A model generated the notes under the pieces. That model searched no databases and was not told where the DNA came from. It saw only the letters and a list, made by a program, of their open reading frames with translations. Of a DNA stretch of 64,000 nt, positions 8,572 through 16,852 are shown piece after piece (positions within the stretch are counted from its first letter, which is position 1; each line of letters begins with the position of its first letter). The position numbers and the translations under genes were made by a program. The stretch is from Novosphingobium sp. Chol11. Its GTDB lineage: Bacteria; Pseudomonadota; Alphaproteobacteria; Sphingomonadales; Sphingomonadaceae. Location of the stretch: assembly GCF_900218065.1 (NCBI RefSeq), contig NZ_OBMU01000001.1, forward strand, positions 62,001 through 126,000. The letters are read 5' to 3'.

Positions 8572-8575
8572 GAAC

Positions 8576-8635
8576 GGGCCTTTCAGGCATCCTCTCCTAA
8601 AACTTTCAGGCCGTCCCTTGGGGCGGCTTTTTTTT
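8576..8635 (+). ncRNA. Candidate trans-acting small RNA, copy 1
   Basis: A predicted transcript of about 60 nt in three parts. A 5' mini-hairpin (GCCT/AGGC) is followed by a single-stranded core ATCCTCTCCTAAAACTTT, and then a GC-rich hairpin with eight T's. The core contains TCCTCTCCT, complementary to AGGAGAGGA-type ribosome-binding sites, as in several alphaproteobacterial small RNAs. About 32 nt of the 5' hairpin and core are identical to a second copy at 14944-15005, while the terminator stems differ. Identity with a named Rfam family (suhB/mmgR or CcsR types were considered) is not established. Confidence 0.7.
8610..8635 (+). terminator. Rho-independent terminator of small RNA copy 1
   Basis: The stem GCCGTCCC / GGGGCGGC (8610-8617 with 8620-8627, one G-T pair) is followed by eight T's. 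With the short loop, the innermost pairs probably open. Confidence 0.85.
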
Positions 8636-8748
8636 GCCTCCAGCGGCCACAGCGGATTTTCCGAACGGGAAATTTACCATATCGCTGCCATAGCCGGTGC
8701 CACATCTGCGCGCTTCGCGCCGCACGGGTTTGAAGAAGGGGGATCTGC

Positions 8749-10056
8749 ATGTTTCTAAGCCGCCGCGCTGCCAGCGCTTGTCTGTCCGCAGGGCTGGTCG
8801 CACTGCCACTCCCAGCATTCGCAGGCGGCTTCTATCTTCAGGAACAATCGCCCAAGGAGACCGGACGGGCGCTTTCCGGTGCGGGCGCGGCTGCCGATGA
8901 TCCTTCCGCCATCTATTTCAACCCCGCCGCCATGACGGAGCTTCCGGGCGTTCAACTGTCTGCTGGGGTGATTGCCCTGTTCGCGACTGCGAGCCAGCAA
9001 AATCAGGGCAGCAATCGCACCGTCCCCGGGCTGCCCGGCGCCACCGTTCCAGTTGCTGGCAATTCCGGCGGCAATCCGTTCGACAAACTCATCCCCGTGC
9101 CCAGCTTCTATGTCACGGGGCAGGTCACGGACCGGCTCTGGATCGGCGCGGGCGTCAATGCGCCGTTCGGGCTGAAGCTTGCCTATGATGACGGCTTTTT
9201 TGGCCGCTACGACTCCCTCCACACCGACCTGAAGACCTATAACATGCAGGGATCGGCCGCCTACAAGCTGGACGATCATTTCTCCATCGGCGGCGGCGTG
9301 GACGTGCAATATGTGAAAGTCACGCTGACCAACGCCTTGCCGCAGCTCTCGCCGCTCATCGCGGCCGATGGGCTTGCGGAGGTGAAAGGGAAGGATTGGA
9401 GCGTCGGATGGCACGCTGGCCTTTTCTACACCAACGGCGTGACAAATATTGGCATTTCCTATCGGTCGGGCATCGATCATAGCATGACGGGCAGTCAGAC
9501 CATATCGGGCCTGCAAAGCCTCCTTGCCGCCCAGAATGGCAGCACCGGTGTCAGCGCCCCGCTCAATCTTCCCGACATCGTGACCGCCGGTTTCATGCAC
9601 CGGTTGACGCCGCGCCTGCGCGCCTTGATCAGCGCGCGCTGGTATAATTGGTCGGTTTTCAAATCGATCGCGATCACGGCCGGTGGCCGCACCTCGGTCA
9701 AGGAACTGGATTACAGGGACAGCTACAGCGTCAGCCTGGGCGGCGAATATGATGTCAATCCGGCGCTGACCCTGCGCGCGGGCACGATGTTCGATCGCAC
9801 GCCCACCAATGCGCAGTTCCTGACGACCCGCGTGCCCGATGGCGATCGCGCCTGGCTGTCGGCAGGGGCGACCTATAATGTCTCGCCCAATCTCGCCCTC
9901 AATCTCAGCTACGCGCATAATTTCGTGGAAAAGGCGACGATCATCCGCCCCGACACCTATTATGCCGGAACTGCGGCGGCGACGACCGTCACCACCCTGT
10001 CCCGGACCAGCGGCAATGCCGATCAGATTGCCGCATCGGTGACGGCACGCTTCTAA
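8749..10056 (+). CDS. FadL/OmpP1-family outer-membrane transporter
   Basis: A 435-residue outer-membrane beta-barrel of the FadL/TodX family, which moves long-chain fatty acids or other hydrophobic compounds through a lateral opening. A signal peptide ends at about residue 25 (AFA-GG). The mature start GGFYLQEQSPKETGRALSG, the ADDPSAIYFNPAAM hatch motif and the C-terminal aromatic residue (TARF) are all characteristic. Sphingomonads often carry several copies for aromatic-compound uptake. Substrate is not readable. A hairpin after the stop codon (10078-10101) probably terminates it. Confidence 0.9.
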   Translation: MFLSRRAASACLSAGLVALPLPAFAGGFYLQEQSPKETGRALSGAGAAADDPSAIYFNPAAMTELPGVQLSAGVIALFATASQQNQGSNRTVPGLPGATVPVAGNSGGNPFDKLIPVPSFYVTGQVTDRLWIGAGVNAPFGLKLAYDDGFFGRYDSLHTDLKTYNMQGSAAYKLDDHFSIGGGVDVQYVKVTLTNALPQLSPLIAADGLAEVKGKDWSVGWHAGLFYTNGVTNIGISYRSGIDHSMTGSQTISGLQSLLAAQNGSTGVSAPLNLPDIVTAGFMHRLTPRLRALISARWYNWSVFKSIAITAGGRTSVKELDYRDSYSVSLGGEYDVNPALTLRAGTMFDRTPTNAQFLTTRVPDGDRAWLSAGATYNVSPNLALNLSYAHNFVEKATIIRPDTYYAGTAAATTVTTLSRTSGNADQIAASVTARF

Positions 10057-10077
10057 CTTGGTCCGCGAATGACTATA

Positions 10078-10101
10078 GGGGCTCCATCAGCACGGAGCCC
10101 C
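10078..10101 (+). terminator. Hairpin between the FadL-type gene and ispG
   Basis: A perfect 8-bp stem GGGGCTCC / GGAGCCCC with an 8-nt loop, but no T-run after it. It ends 6 bp before the ATG chosen for ispG. It may be a weak terminator or a structure at the ispG ribosome-entry site. Confidence 0.55.
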
Positions 10102-10107
10102 CAGTTC

Positions 10108-11268
10108 ATGTCCGACCATAATCCCGGCCTGCGTCCCTGGCGCGACATCGCCCGGCGTCAATGCCGCCAGATCATGGTGGGCAATGTGCCGGTGGGGGGC
10201 GGCGCGCCCGTCACCGTGCAGACGATGACGAACACGCCGACCCATGATGTGCGCGCGACGATCGACCAGATTCGCCGCTGCGAGGAAGTCGGCGTCGACA
10301 TCATCCGCGTGTCCTGCCCGGACGAGGAATCGACTGCCGCATTGAAGCAGATCGTGCGCGCCGCCCGCGTGCCGATCGTCGCCGATATCCATTTTCACTA
10401 TAAGCGCGCACTCGAAGCGGCCGACGCGGGTGCGGCCTGCCTGCGCATCAATCCCGGCAACATCGGGTCGGAGGCGCGCGTCAAGGAAGTGGTGGACGCC
10501 GCCAAGGCGAATGGCTGCGCGATCCGCATCGGCGTCAACGCGGGCAGCCTGGAAAAGGACCTGCTCGAAAAATATGGCGAGCCTTGCCCGGAGGCGCTGG
10601 TGGAAAGCGCGCTCGATCATATCAAGCTGCTGCAGGATCAGGACTTCCACGAATATAAGGTTGCGGTGAAGGCGAGCGACGTCTTCCTTGCCGTCGCTGC
10701 CTATATGCAACTCGCCGACGCGGTCGATTGCCCCCTGCACCTTGGCATCACCGAAGCGGGCGGCCTGATCGGCGGCACGGTGAAAAGCGCGATCGGGATC
10801 GGCAACTTGCTCTGGGCCGGGGTCGGCGACACCATTCGCGTGTCCCTCTCCGCCGAACCGGAGGAGGAAGTGCGCGTCGGCTATGAGATCCTGAAGTCCC
10901 TCGGCATCCGCACGCGCGGGGTGAAGGTCATCTCCTGCCCCAGCTGCGCGCGCCAGGGTTTCGACGTCATCCGCACCGTTCAGGCGCTGGAGGAACGGCT
11001 CCAGCATATCCACACGCCCTTGTCGCTCTCGGTCCTGGGCTGCGTCGTGAACGGCCCGGGCGAAGCGCGCGAAACCGACATCGGCCTTACCGGCGGCGGC
11101 GCAGGCAAGCACATGGTCTATCTCTCCGGCCTCACCGACCACACCATCCAGGATGAAGGCATGATCGACCATATCGTCCAGCTGGTCGAAGCCAAGGCAG
11201 CGGAGATCGAAGCGGCAAAGATCGAGGCGGAAACAACGGACGCAGGACGCGCGCAGGCGGCGGAATAG
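10108..11268 (+). CDS. ispG: 4-hydroxy-3-methylbut-2-enyl-diphosphate synthase
   Basis: Converts MEcPP to HMBPP in the non-mevalonate isoprenoid pathway using a [4Fe-4S] cluster. The iron-sulphur cysteines are visible in [11 protein letters not shown] and CVVNGPGEA near the C-terminus, and the N-terminal [20 protein letters not shown] is typical. An in-frame ATG 39 bp earlier (10069) would add 13 residues but would place the hairpin inside the coding region. The shorter form aligns better with the family N-terminus as I recall it. Neither start has a good ribosome-binding site. The C-terminal 25 residues are a charged Ala/Glu-rich tail. Confidence 0.93.
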   Translation: MSDHNPGLRPWRDIARRQCRQIMVGNVPVGGGAPVTVQTMTNTPTHDVRATIDQIRRCEEVGVDIIRVSCPDEESTAALKQIVRAARVPIVADIHFHYKRALEAADAGAACLRINPGNIGSEARVKEVVDAAKANGCAIRIGVNAGSLEKDLLEKYGEPCPEALVESALDHIKLLQDQDFHEYKVAVKASDVFLAVAAYMQLADAVDCPLHLGITEAGGLIGGTVKSAIGIGNLLWAGVGDTIRVSLSAEPEEEVRVGYEILKSLGIRTRGVKVISCPSCARQGFDVIRTVQALEERLQHIHTPLSLSVLGCVVNGPGEARETDIGLTGGGAGKHMVYLSGLTDHTIQDEGMIDHIVQLVEAKAAEIEAAKIEAETTDAGRAQAAE

Positions 11269-11305
11269 GGGAGGGGGCTTTCTTCTCGATCGCTCACCAG
11301 CCTGC

Positions 11306-11438
11306 TTGCCTAAGACGGTCCCGCTGAGCTTGACCTCTCCTCTGCGGTTCCGCCCAACCCCCGTTCGGGCTGAGCTTGTCGAAGCCTGCTCCTGAGCGTC
11401 TGCTGCAAGCAGGCAGCCGAAGGCCCTTTCTTAGGCAA
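11306..11438. repeat. Inverted repeat enclosing a REP-like element
   Basis: TTGCCTAAG (11306-11314) and CTTAGGCAA (11430-11438) form a perfect 9-bp inverted pair about 115 bp apart in the ispG-EamA gap. Between them lies a REP-like sequence (11361-11387). No coding sequence was recognised. Confidence 0.5.
11361..11387 (+). repeat. REP-like dispersed repeat
   Basis: A 27-bp element starting CCGTTCGGGCTGAGC and ending TGTCGAAGCCT. A nearly identical element and inverted copies are at 63394-63495. I recall this motif as very common in sphingomonad intergenic regions (not checked). Confidence 0.75.
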
Positions 11439-11473
11439 ACTCCAACGACCATCCCAACCGATGCCATGACCTC

Positions 11474-12397
11474 ATGACCCAAAGCCGCTCCCTCGCCATC
11501 CCCTTCGCGGTCTCCTGTCTCGCCGTCCTGCTGTTCGCCATCATGGACGCGACGATGAAAGGCTTGAGCCTCTCGATCGGCCTTTTCAACGCCCTGTTCT
11601 GGCGCGCGCTTGCCGGAACGCTGCTCGGCCTCGCCATCATGCTGCCGACCGGCCACCGCTGGCCGGACAGGGCGGTGCTGCGCCTCCATGTCCTGCGCGG
11701 CGTCGTCGTGACGCTGATGGCCAGCCTCTTCTTCTGGGCGCTGATGCGCATGCCGCTTGCCGAAGCCATCGCGCTATCCTTCATCGCGCCGCTCATCGCC
11801 CTTTATCTCGCCGCGTTGTTGCTTGGCGAACGGATCGGCAAGCGCGCCATCAGCGCGTCGCTGCTCGGCCTGGTCGGCGTTGCCGTCATCCTGTCCGGCC
11901 GGATGCAGGACAGCTATGATTGGGACGCCCTGCTCGGCGCCATCGCCGTGCTGGTTTCCGCTGTCCTTTTCGCATGGAACCTCATCATCCAGCGTCAGCA
12001 GGCGCAGCTCGCCTCGCCGGTGGAGGTAGCCTTCTTCCAGCATGGCATCATGTTCATCCTCTTTGGTCTCTGCGCCATCGCTGCTTGGGCGGCACCCGAT
12101 CTCGTGCCCCTCCGCCTCGATCTGCCCGTGCCCGCCTCCTTCCTGCTGATCGCCGCCTGCGCGGGGTTCGCCTTCACCTCACTCGCCGCCTTTGCCTGGG
12201 CCTATGCGCGGGCGGAGGCGCAGCATCTGATCCCGGTTGAATATACGGCCTTCCTCTGGGCCGCGATCATCGGGTGGCTTGCCTTTGGCGAACGGCTGAC
12301 CCTCTCCACCATCGCGGGCGCGGCGCTGATCGTCGCGGGCTGTCTCATCGCGATGCGCTCCGGTCCGCCAGCGCAAATGCATGAAGGAATCGCATGA
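11474..12397 (+). CDS. EamA/DMT-family transporter
   Basis: A 307-residue integral membrane protein with about ten hydrophobic segments in two five-helix EamA halves. The first half ends near GERIGKRAISASLLGLVGVAVILSG and the second near GERLTLSTIAGAALIVAGCLIAM, the usual internal duplication. Drug/metabolite transporters of this type export amino acids, metabolites or drugs by proton exchange. The substrate is unknown. It stands alone between ispG and ftsK. Confidence 0.88.
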   Translation: MTQSRSLAIPFAVSCLAVLLFAIMDATMKGLSLSIGLFNALFWRALAGTLLGLAIMLPTGHRWPDRAVLRLHVLRGVVVTLMASLFFWALMRMPLAEAIALSFIAPLIALYLAALLLGERIGKRAISASLLGLVGVAVILSGRMQDSYDWDALLGAIAVLVSAVLFAWNLIIQRQQAQLASPVEVAFFQHGIMFILFGLCAIAAWAAPDLVPLRLDLPVPASFLLIAACAGFAFTSLAAFAWAYARAEAQHLIPVEYTAFLWAAIIGWLAFGERLTLSTIAGAALIVAGCLIAMRSGPPAQMHEGIA

Positions 12398-12549
12398 CTT
12401 GTCGATTTCGACGTCCGCTGAAAAACGCGTTTTTCTCACCACTTCCTTCATGACTTTCCCACGACCAGCCGAAACAGCGGACTCTTGACGCACACTCCTC
12501 GCTCGGCGCATTGTGCCGGAACGGAACATTTGGGGGACATTCGAAAGCC

Positions 12550-14871
12550 ATGGCTGTCAGCCGCGGAGCAAAGCGCACGCCGGAATGGCGCGAAATGCTG
12601 AAACGCAGCCTCATCCGCAGCGGCGCGCTGATCAGCGCGATCGCGTTGATGCTGGCTACCCTGTTCCTGGCGCTCGCCCTGCTCAGCTTCCGCCTGAGCG
12701 ACCCATCGATGATGACCGTCGCCGACAATCAGGTGCAGAACATCATGGGCTGGCCCGGCGCCTGGGTCTCCGCCTTCCTCTTCACCCTGCTCGGCGTCCC
12801 CGTCGCCCTTGTCCTGCCGCTGCTGGCGATCACTGCCCGCCGTCTTTGGGGCGATCAGGACATGACCGGCTGGAAAGGGCAGTTCGGCAAATGCCTGCTC
12901 GGCATCGTCCTCATCGGCATGGCGCTTGCGATGTTCCAACCGGACTCGCTCATCGACTTGCCTTCGGGCTGGGGCGGCCTCATCGGCCTCGCCACCGCCA
13001 ACGGCGTGCGCAGCCTCACCTCCGCCGCGCCCGCTGCGCAAGGGTGGATCACCGGCATTCTCGTCATTTTGATGCTGATCGCCGGTTTCTTCACCTGGTA
13101 TCGCAGTCTTGCGCTGGAAAAGCCGATACTAGCTCTGCGCCGCCCGACCCTGCCGCGTCTCAGCCTGCCCAAGCCCGCGCTTGCCTTCGCGGGCAACGCG
13201 CCCGCCGAAGCCGACGATGATGATGAAGGTGCAGAGGAACGCGTCATCGCGCCCCGGCGCGCCGTGTCGAACGAGCCCAAGCCGCCAATCACCATCCAGA
13301 CTCCCAAACCCGCGCCCGCCCAGCGGCAAATGGCGCCGGTGTCTCAGGATGACCTGTTCGGCAACAGCTCGCTTCCCTCGGCCGATCTGCTCAACCCGAT
13401 TCCGGCTGGGCAGGCGCAGAAGATCGACAAGGCGGCGCTTGAACGCAATGCGCGCCTGCTCGAATCCGTGCTCGATGACTTCCATGTCAAAGGCAACATC
13501 GTCGAAGTGCGCCCCGGCCCGGTCGTCACCATGTACGAGTTGGAACCCGCGCCCGGCATAAAGGCGAGCCGCGTGATCGCGCTGGCTGACGACATCGCCC
13601 GCAACATGTCCGCGCTGTCAGCCCGCGTCGCCACCATTCCCGGCCGCACCGTCATCGGTATCGAACTCCCCAACGCCAATCGCGAAGGCGTGTCGTTCCG
13701 CGAGTTGATCACGTCCGAACAATTTGCGCAGGACGCCACCCTGCCGATCATCCTGGGCAAGAACATATCGGGCGAGCCGATCATCGCTGACCTCGCCCCC
13801 ATGCCGCACCTGCTGATCGCGGGCACCACCGGCTCGGGTAAGTCGGTTGGTCTCAACGCCATGATTCTGTCGCTGCTCTATCGCATGACGCCGGATCAGC
13901 TGCGCCTCATCATGATCGATCCCAAGATGCTGGAACTGTCGACCTATGACGACATCCCGCATCTGCTGTCACCGGTCGTTACCGAGCCGAGCAAGGCGAT
14001 CCGCGCTTTGAAATGGGCGGTCGAGCAGATGGAGGACCGCTATCGCATGATGGCGTCGATCTCCGTCCGCAACCTCGCCAATTACAATGAGAAGGTCCGG
14101 GCGGCGAAGGCCAAGGGCAAGCCGCTCGGCCGCCGCGTCCAGACCGGCTATGATCCCGAAACCGGCAAGCCGATCTACGAGGAAGAACAGCTCGACTTCC
14201 AGCCGCTGCCCCAGATAGTGGTGGTGGTGGACGAACTTGCCGACCTGATGATGACGGCGGGCAAGGAAGTGGAATTCCTGATCCAGCGCCTTGCACAGAA
14301 AGCGCGCGCTGCAGGCATCCACCTGATCCTCGCGACCCAGCGCCCATCGGTCGACGTCATCACCGGCGTCATCAAGGCGAACTTGCCGACCCGCATCAGC
14401 TTCTTCGTGACCTCGAAGATCGATAGCCGCACGATCCTGGGCGAACAGGGCGCCGAGCAACTGCTGGGCAAGGGCGACATGCTCTACATGCATGGCGGCA
14501 AAGGGCTGATGCGCGTCCATGGACCGTTCGTGTCCGATGATGAGGTGCGCGTCGTCGCCGATCATTGGCGCGCGCAGGGCCAGCCCGACTATATCGCCGC
14601 CGTAACCGAGGAACCCGAAGAGGGCAGCTTTGCCCTGGATGGGGTGGATCTGGGCGATGACAGCCCCGACGCTCAGCTGTTCCGCAAGGCGTGTCAGCTG
14701 GTGTTCGAGAATCAGAAAGCCTCGACCAGTTGGCTCCAGCGCCAGCTTCGCATCGGCTATAATTCAGCCGCGCGCCTCATAGAACGGATGGAGGAAGAAG
14801 GGCTGGTCGGTGCCCCCAACCATGTCGGACGCCGTGAAGTGCTGCGCGACGAAAATGGCAATCCGCTTTGA
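12550..14871 (+). CDS. ftsK: DNA translocase FtsK
   Basis: A septum-anchored hexameric DNA pump that clears chromosome termini and activates XerCD at dif. It has an N-terminal membrane domain with about four helices (first 190 residues), then a Pro/Ala-rich linker. The motor has Walker A GTTGSGKSV and Walker B VVVVDELADLMM. A C-terminal winged-helix gamma domain (KASTSWLQRQLRIGYNSAARL) recognises KOPS. The chosen ATG follows a GGGGGAC stretch; an in-frame ATG 39 bp upstream is possible. At about 773 residues the linker is short compared with E. coli, as usual in alphaproteobacteria. Confidence 0.95.
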   Translation: MAVSRGAKRTPEWREMLKRSLIRSGALISAIALMLATLFLALALLSFRLSDPSMMTVADNQVQNIMGWPGAWVSAFLFTLLGVPVALVLPLLAITARRLWGDQDMTGWKGQFGKCLLGIVLIGMALAMFQPDSLIDLPSGWGGLIGLATANGVRSLTSAAPAAQGWITGILVILMLIAGFFTWYRSLALEKPILALRRPTLPRLSLPKPALAFAGNAPAEADDDDEGAEERVIAPRRAVSNEPKPPITIQTPKPAPAQRQMAPVSQDDLFGNSSLPSADLLNPIPAGQAQKIDKAALERNARLLESVLDDFHVKGNIVEVRPGPVVTMYELEPAPGIKASRVIALADDIARNMSALSARVATIPGRTVIGIELPNANREGVSFRELITSEQFAQDATLPIILGKNISGEPIIADLAPMPHLLIAGTTGSGKSVGLNAMILSLLYRMTPDQLRLIMIDPKMLELSTYDDIPHLLSPVVTEPSKAIRALKWAVEQMEDRYRMMASISVRNLANYNEKVRAAKAKGKPLGRRVQTGYDPETGKPIYEEEQLDFQPLPQIVVVVDELADLMMTAGKEVEFLIQRLAQKARAAGIHLILATQRPSVDVITGVIKANLPTRISFFVTSKIDSRTILGEQGAEQLLGKGDMLYMHGGKGLMRVHGPFVSDDEVRVVADHWRAQGQPDYIAAVTEEPEEGSFALDGVDLGDDSPDAQLFRKACQLVFENQKASTSWLQRQLRIGYNSAARLIERMEEEGLVGAPNHVGRREVLRDENGNPL

Positions 14872-14892
14872 CGATTGCGAAAAACGCAATCG
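14872..14892 (+). terminator. Hairpin directly after ftsK
   Basis: A perfect stem CGATTGCG / CGCAATCG with an AAAAA loop starts one base after the ftsK stop codon. There is no T-run, so it may stabilise the mRNA 3' end rather than terminate strongly. Confidence 0.5.
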
Positions 14893-14910
14893 GGGCGATG
14901 CTCAACGCAT

Positions 14911-14939
14911 TTGCGATAATGATCGGGACCGTTCAATAA
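14911..14939 (+). promoter_or_regulatory. Candidate promoter of small RNA copy 2
   Basis: TTGCGA (14911-14916), a 17-bp spacer, then CAATAA (14934-14939). It is preceded by CGCAT to give the same CGCAxTTGCGA palindrome and spacing as in copy 1. Confidence 0.55.
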
Positions 14940-14943
14940 GGAC

Positions 14944-15005
14944 GGGCCTTTCAGGCATCCTCTCCTAAAACTTTCCAGGCTGGTCTTCGGACCAGCCTTT
15001 TTTTT
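14944..15005 (+). ncRNA. Candidate trans-acting small RNA, copy 2
   Basis: Same design as copy 1. The 5' mini-hairpin and the core with TCCTCTCCT are identical over about 32 nt, then a different terminator stem (AGGCTGGTC / GACCAGCCT) is closed by a TTCG loop and followed by eight T's. Identical core with diverged terminator indicates selection on the SD-complementary core. It lies between ftsK and lolA, about 6.4 kb from copy 1. Confidence 0.72.
14977..15005 (+). terminator. Rho-independent terminator of small RNA copy 2
   Basis: A nine-bp perfect stem (14977-14985 with 14990-14998), a TTCG tetraloop and a run of eight T's: a canonical intrinsic terminator. Confidence 0.92.
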
Positions 15006-15135
15006 GATCTGCCAGGAATTTACATCCGGCTGCAGAACGGCCTTATTGGCGCGCGCGATCAGGAACGCATCAGTTCACGATGGGTTCAACGCCTGACCTT
15101 ACATATTGTTTTCTCAACAAAGCGGAGAAAAATAC

Positions 15136-15774
15136 ATGAAGCGCTTGGTTGCGCCCCTCGCCTTGGCTCTGGCCGCCGCGCCCCTGATCATCCCTGCGTC
15201 GCCCGCACCAGCGCAGCAGGCGCAGGGCGGCTTGGCCCAGGTAAATGCCTATATTCGTGGCGTCACGACCATGACGGCCGACTTCGTGCAAACCGACCGC
15301 GCCGGTCAGACATTGTCGGGCAAGCTCACCATCAGGCAACCGGGCAAGGTGCGGTTCCAATATCAGAAGGGGGTGCCGCTGCTCATCGTCGGGGATGGCA
15401 AGGCATTGACCATGATCGACTATGAGGTCCGTCAGGTACAGCGCTGGCCGATCGGCAGCTCGCCGCTCGGCGCCTTGCTCGACCCGAAGAAGGACCTGTC
15501 CCGCTTCGGCAAGCTGATCCAGACCGGCGATCCGAAGGTCATCAGTGTACAGGCGCGCGATCCCAAGCGGCCCGAGTTCGGGACCATCACGATGATCTTC
15601 CAGAAGGACCCGGCTGGCCCGGCTGGCCTGCAACTCTATGGCTGGGTGGCGCTGGATTCGCAGAATAATCGCACGACGGTTCGTCTGTCGAACCAGCGTT
15701 ACGGCGTTCCCGTTGCTGATTCTGCGTTCCGCTGGACAGACCCACGGCCGAAAGGGCGTGCTGCCGGTGGATGA
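15136..15774 (+). CDS. lolA: LolA-like outer-membrane lipoprotein carrier
   Basis: A periplasmic chaperone that shuttles lipoproteins from LolCDE to the outer membrane. The chosen ATG has a GGAG ribosome-binding site and gives a clean signal peptide (MKRLVAPLALALAAAP, cleavage near APAQQ). The mature part has MTADFVQTDRAGQTLSGKLTIRQPGKVRFQY, the typical LolA beta-sheet opening. The longer frame (from 15106) would put ten extra polar residues before the signal peptide and is less likely. LolB, the usual partner, is not in the window and is often missing in alphaproteobacteria. Confidence 0.88.
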   Translation: MKRLVAPLALALAAAPLIIPASPAPAQQAQGGLAQVNAYIRGVTTMTADFVQTDRAGQTLSGKLTIRQPGKVRFQYQKGVPLLIVGDGKALTMIDYEVRQVQRWPIGSSPLGALLDPKKDLSRFGKLIQTGDPKVISVQARDPKRPEFGTITMIFQKDPAGPAGLQLYGWVALDSQNNRTTVRLSNQRYGVPVADSAFRWTDPRPKGRAAGG

Positions 15775-16041
15775 AGCGGGTCTGGCGTGAGATGGACGGT
15801 GATACGATAAATCCTGTTCATCTTGGGCTCATATCCGCAGCCCTAATAAGGACTCCACGGCGCGAGACGAAATCCGGGATTTCCCCCCTGTTACTCGGAT
15901 GTCACTCCCGCCGCAAAGCGCTTCAAGGGCGCGATCGAGACCCCCGTTCCATGCCCCCGGAGCGGGGGTCTTACTGTGTCAGGATCATGCGGCGCGGCGC
16001 CCAAGCTTGCGCGGGCCTTCACAGGGTCTTAGGGGATCAGC
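15775..16041 (+). other. lolA-xth intergenic region
   Basis: No gene was recognised. It contains the terminator-like hairpin listed next and the xth ribosome-binding region (AGGGGATC before ATG). Confidence 0.6.
15938..15971 (+). terminator. Strong hairpin downstream of lolA
   Basis: A 13-bp stem, AGACCCCCGTTCC with GGAGCGGGGGTCT (one G-T pair), and an 8-nt loop. It is followed only by TTA, so it is a probable but not textbook intrinsic terminator. Confidence 0.6.
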
Positions 16042-16839
16042 ATGCCGAAGACACTCAGCATCGCCTCCTGGAACATCAACAGCGTCCGCGCCCGAATCGA
16101 CATCGTCGAACGCTTCCTGACCGAAGAAGCGCCTGACCTTCTTTGCCTTCAGGAAACAAAGGTCGTGAACGAGACATTCCCGACGGAGATGTTCCGGCGC
16201 TTGGGTTATGTTCATCAGGTGCTGAACGGACAGCGCATGCACCATGGCGTCGCGATCATGAGCAAGGTGCCGATCCATGAGGATGACCGGTTGGACTGGC
16301 AAGCCAATGGGGAAGCGCGCCATGTCGGCGTCCGTCTGGACAATGGGGTCCGCATCGAAAATGTCTACGTCCCGGCGGGCGGCGATGTTCCCGACCGCAC
16401 GGTCAATCCGAAGTTCGGCCAGAAGCTCGACTTCCTTGAGCGAATGATCGAGTGGTCTTCCCAGCTCGAAGACAAGCCGACCATCCTGACCGGCGATTTC
16501 AATATCGCCCCGATGGAATGTGATGTGTGGAGCCACAAGCAACTGCTGAACGTGGTCAGCCATACGGCGATCGAATGCGAACTGCTCAACCGGTTGCAGG
16601 ATTCTAACAATTGGGTGGACATCGGCCGCAAATTCTTTCCCGCGCCCCAGCGCCTTTATACCTGGTGGAGCTATCGCGCGCGCGACTGGGCGGAGTCCGA
16701 CCGGGGACGGCGGCTGGACCATATGTGGATGACGCAGGACGTCGCTGACAAGGCCGTCTCACATCGGGTCGTCGAACCGGCGCGAAGCTGGGTCAAGCCG
16801 TCGGATCATATTCCGATCATCACGGAGTTCGCCTTCTGA
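16042..16839 (+). CDS. xth: Exodeoxyribonuclease III
   Basis: An AP endonuclease and 3'-5' exonuclease for base-excision repair. The N-terminal SIASWNINSVRARI, CLQETKV (metal-binding Glu), the TGDFNIAP mid-motif and the C-terminal SDHIPIITEF with the catalytic Asp-His pair are all present. The length of 265 residues is normal. It lies 13 bp before ribA on the same strand. Confidence 0.95.
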   Translation: MPKTLSIASWNINSVRARIDIVERFLTEEAPDLLCLQETKVVNETFPTEMFRRLGYVHQVLNGQRMHHGVAIMSKVPIHEDDRLDWQANGEARHVGVRLDNGVRIENVYVPAGGDVPDRTVNPKFGQKLDFLERMIEWSSQLEDKPTILTGDFNIAPMECDVWSHKQLLNVVSHTAIECELLNRLQDSNNWVDIGRKFFPAPQRLYTWWSYRARDWAESDRGRRLDHMWMTQDVADKAVSHRVVEPARSWVKPSDHIPIITEFAF

Positions 16840-16852
16840 TGAGGCTCTTGTC

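Larger units (their letters stand above)
8420..8748 (+). other. Intergenic region holding a small-RNA gene
   Basis: No protein-coding gene is convincing here. The first 120 bp include a short hairpin (GTTGC/GCAAC, about 8502-8519). The centre holds the promoter, small RNA and terminator described separately. The last 110 bp lead to the FadL-type gene and contain its presumed promoter and ribosome-binding site (GAAGGGGG before ATG). Confidence 0.7.

Noticed and set aside
2976..9000. parS centromere near oriC
   Set aside because: Looked for a TGTTxCACGTGxAACA-type palindrome near the origin and mipZ; none was recognised by eye.
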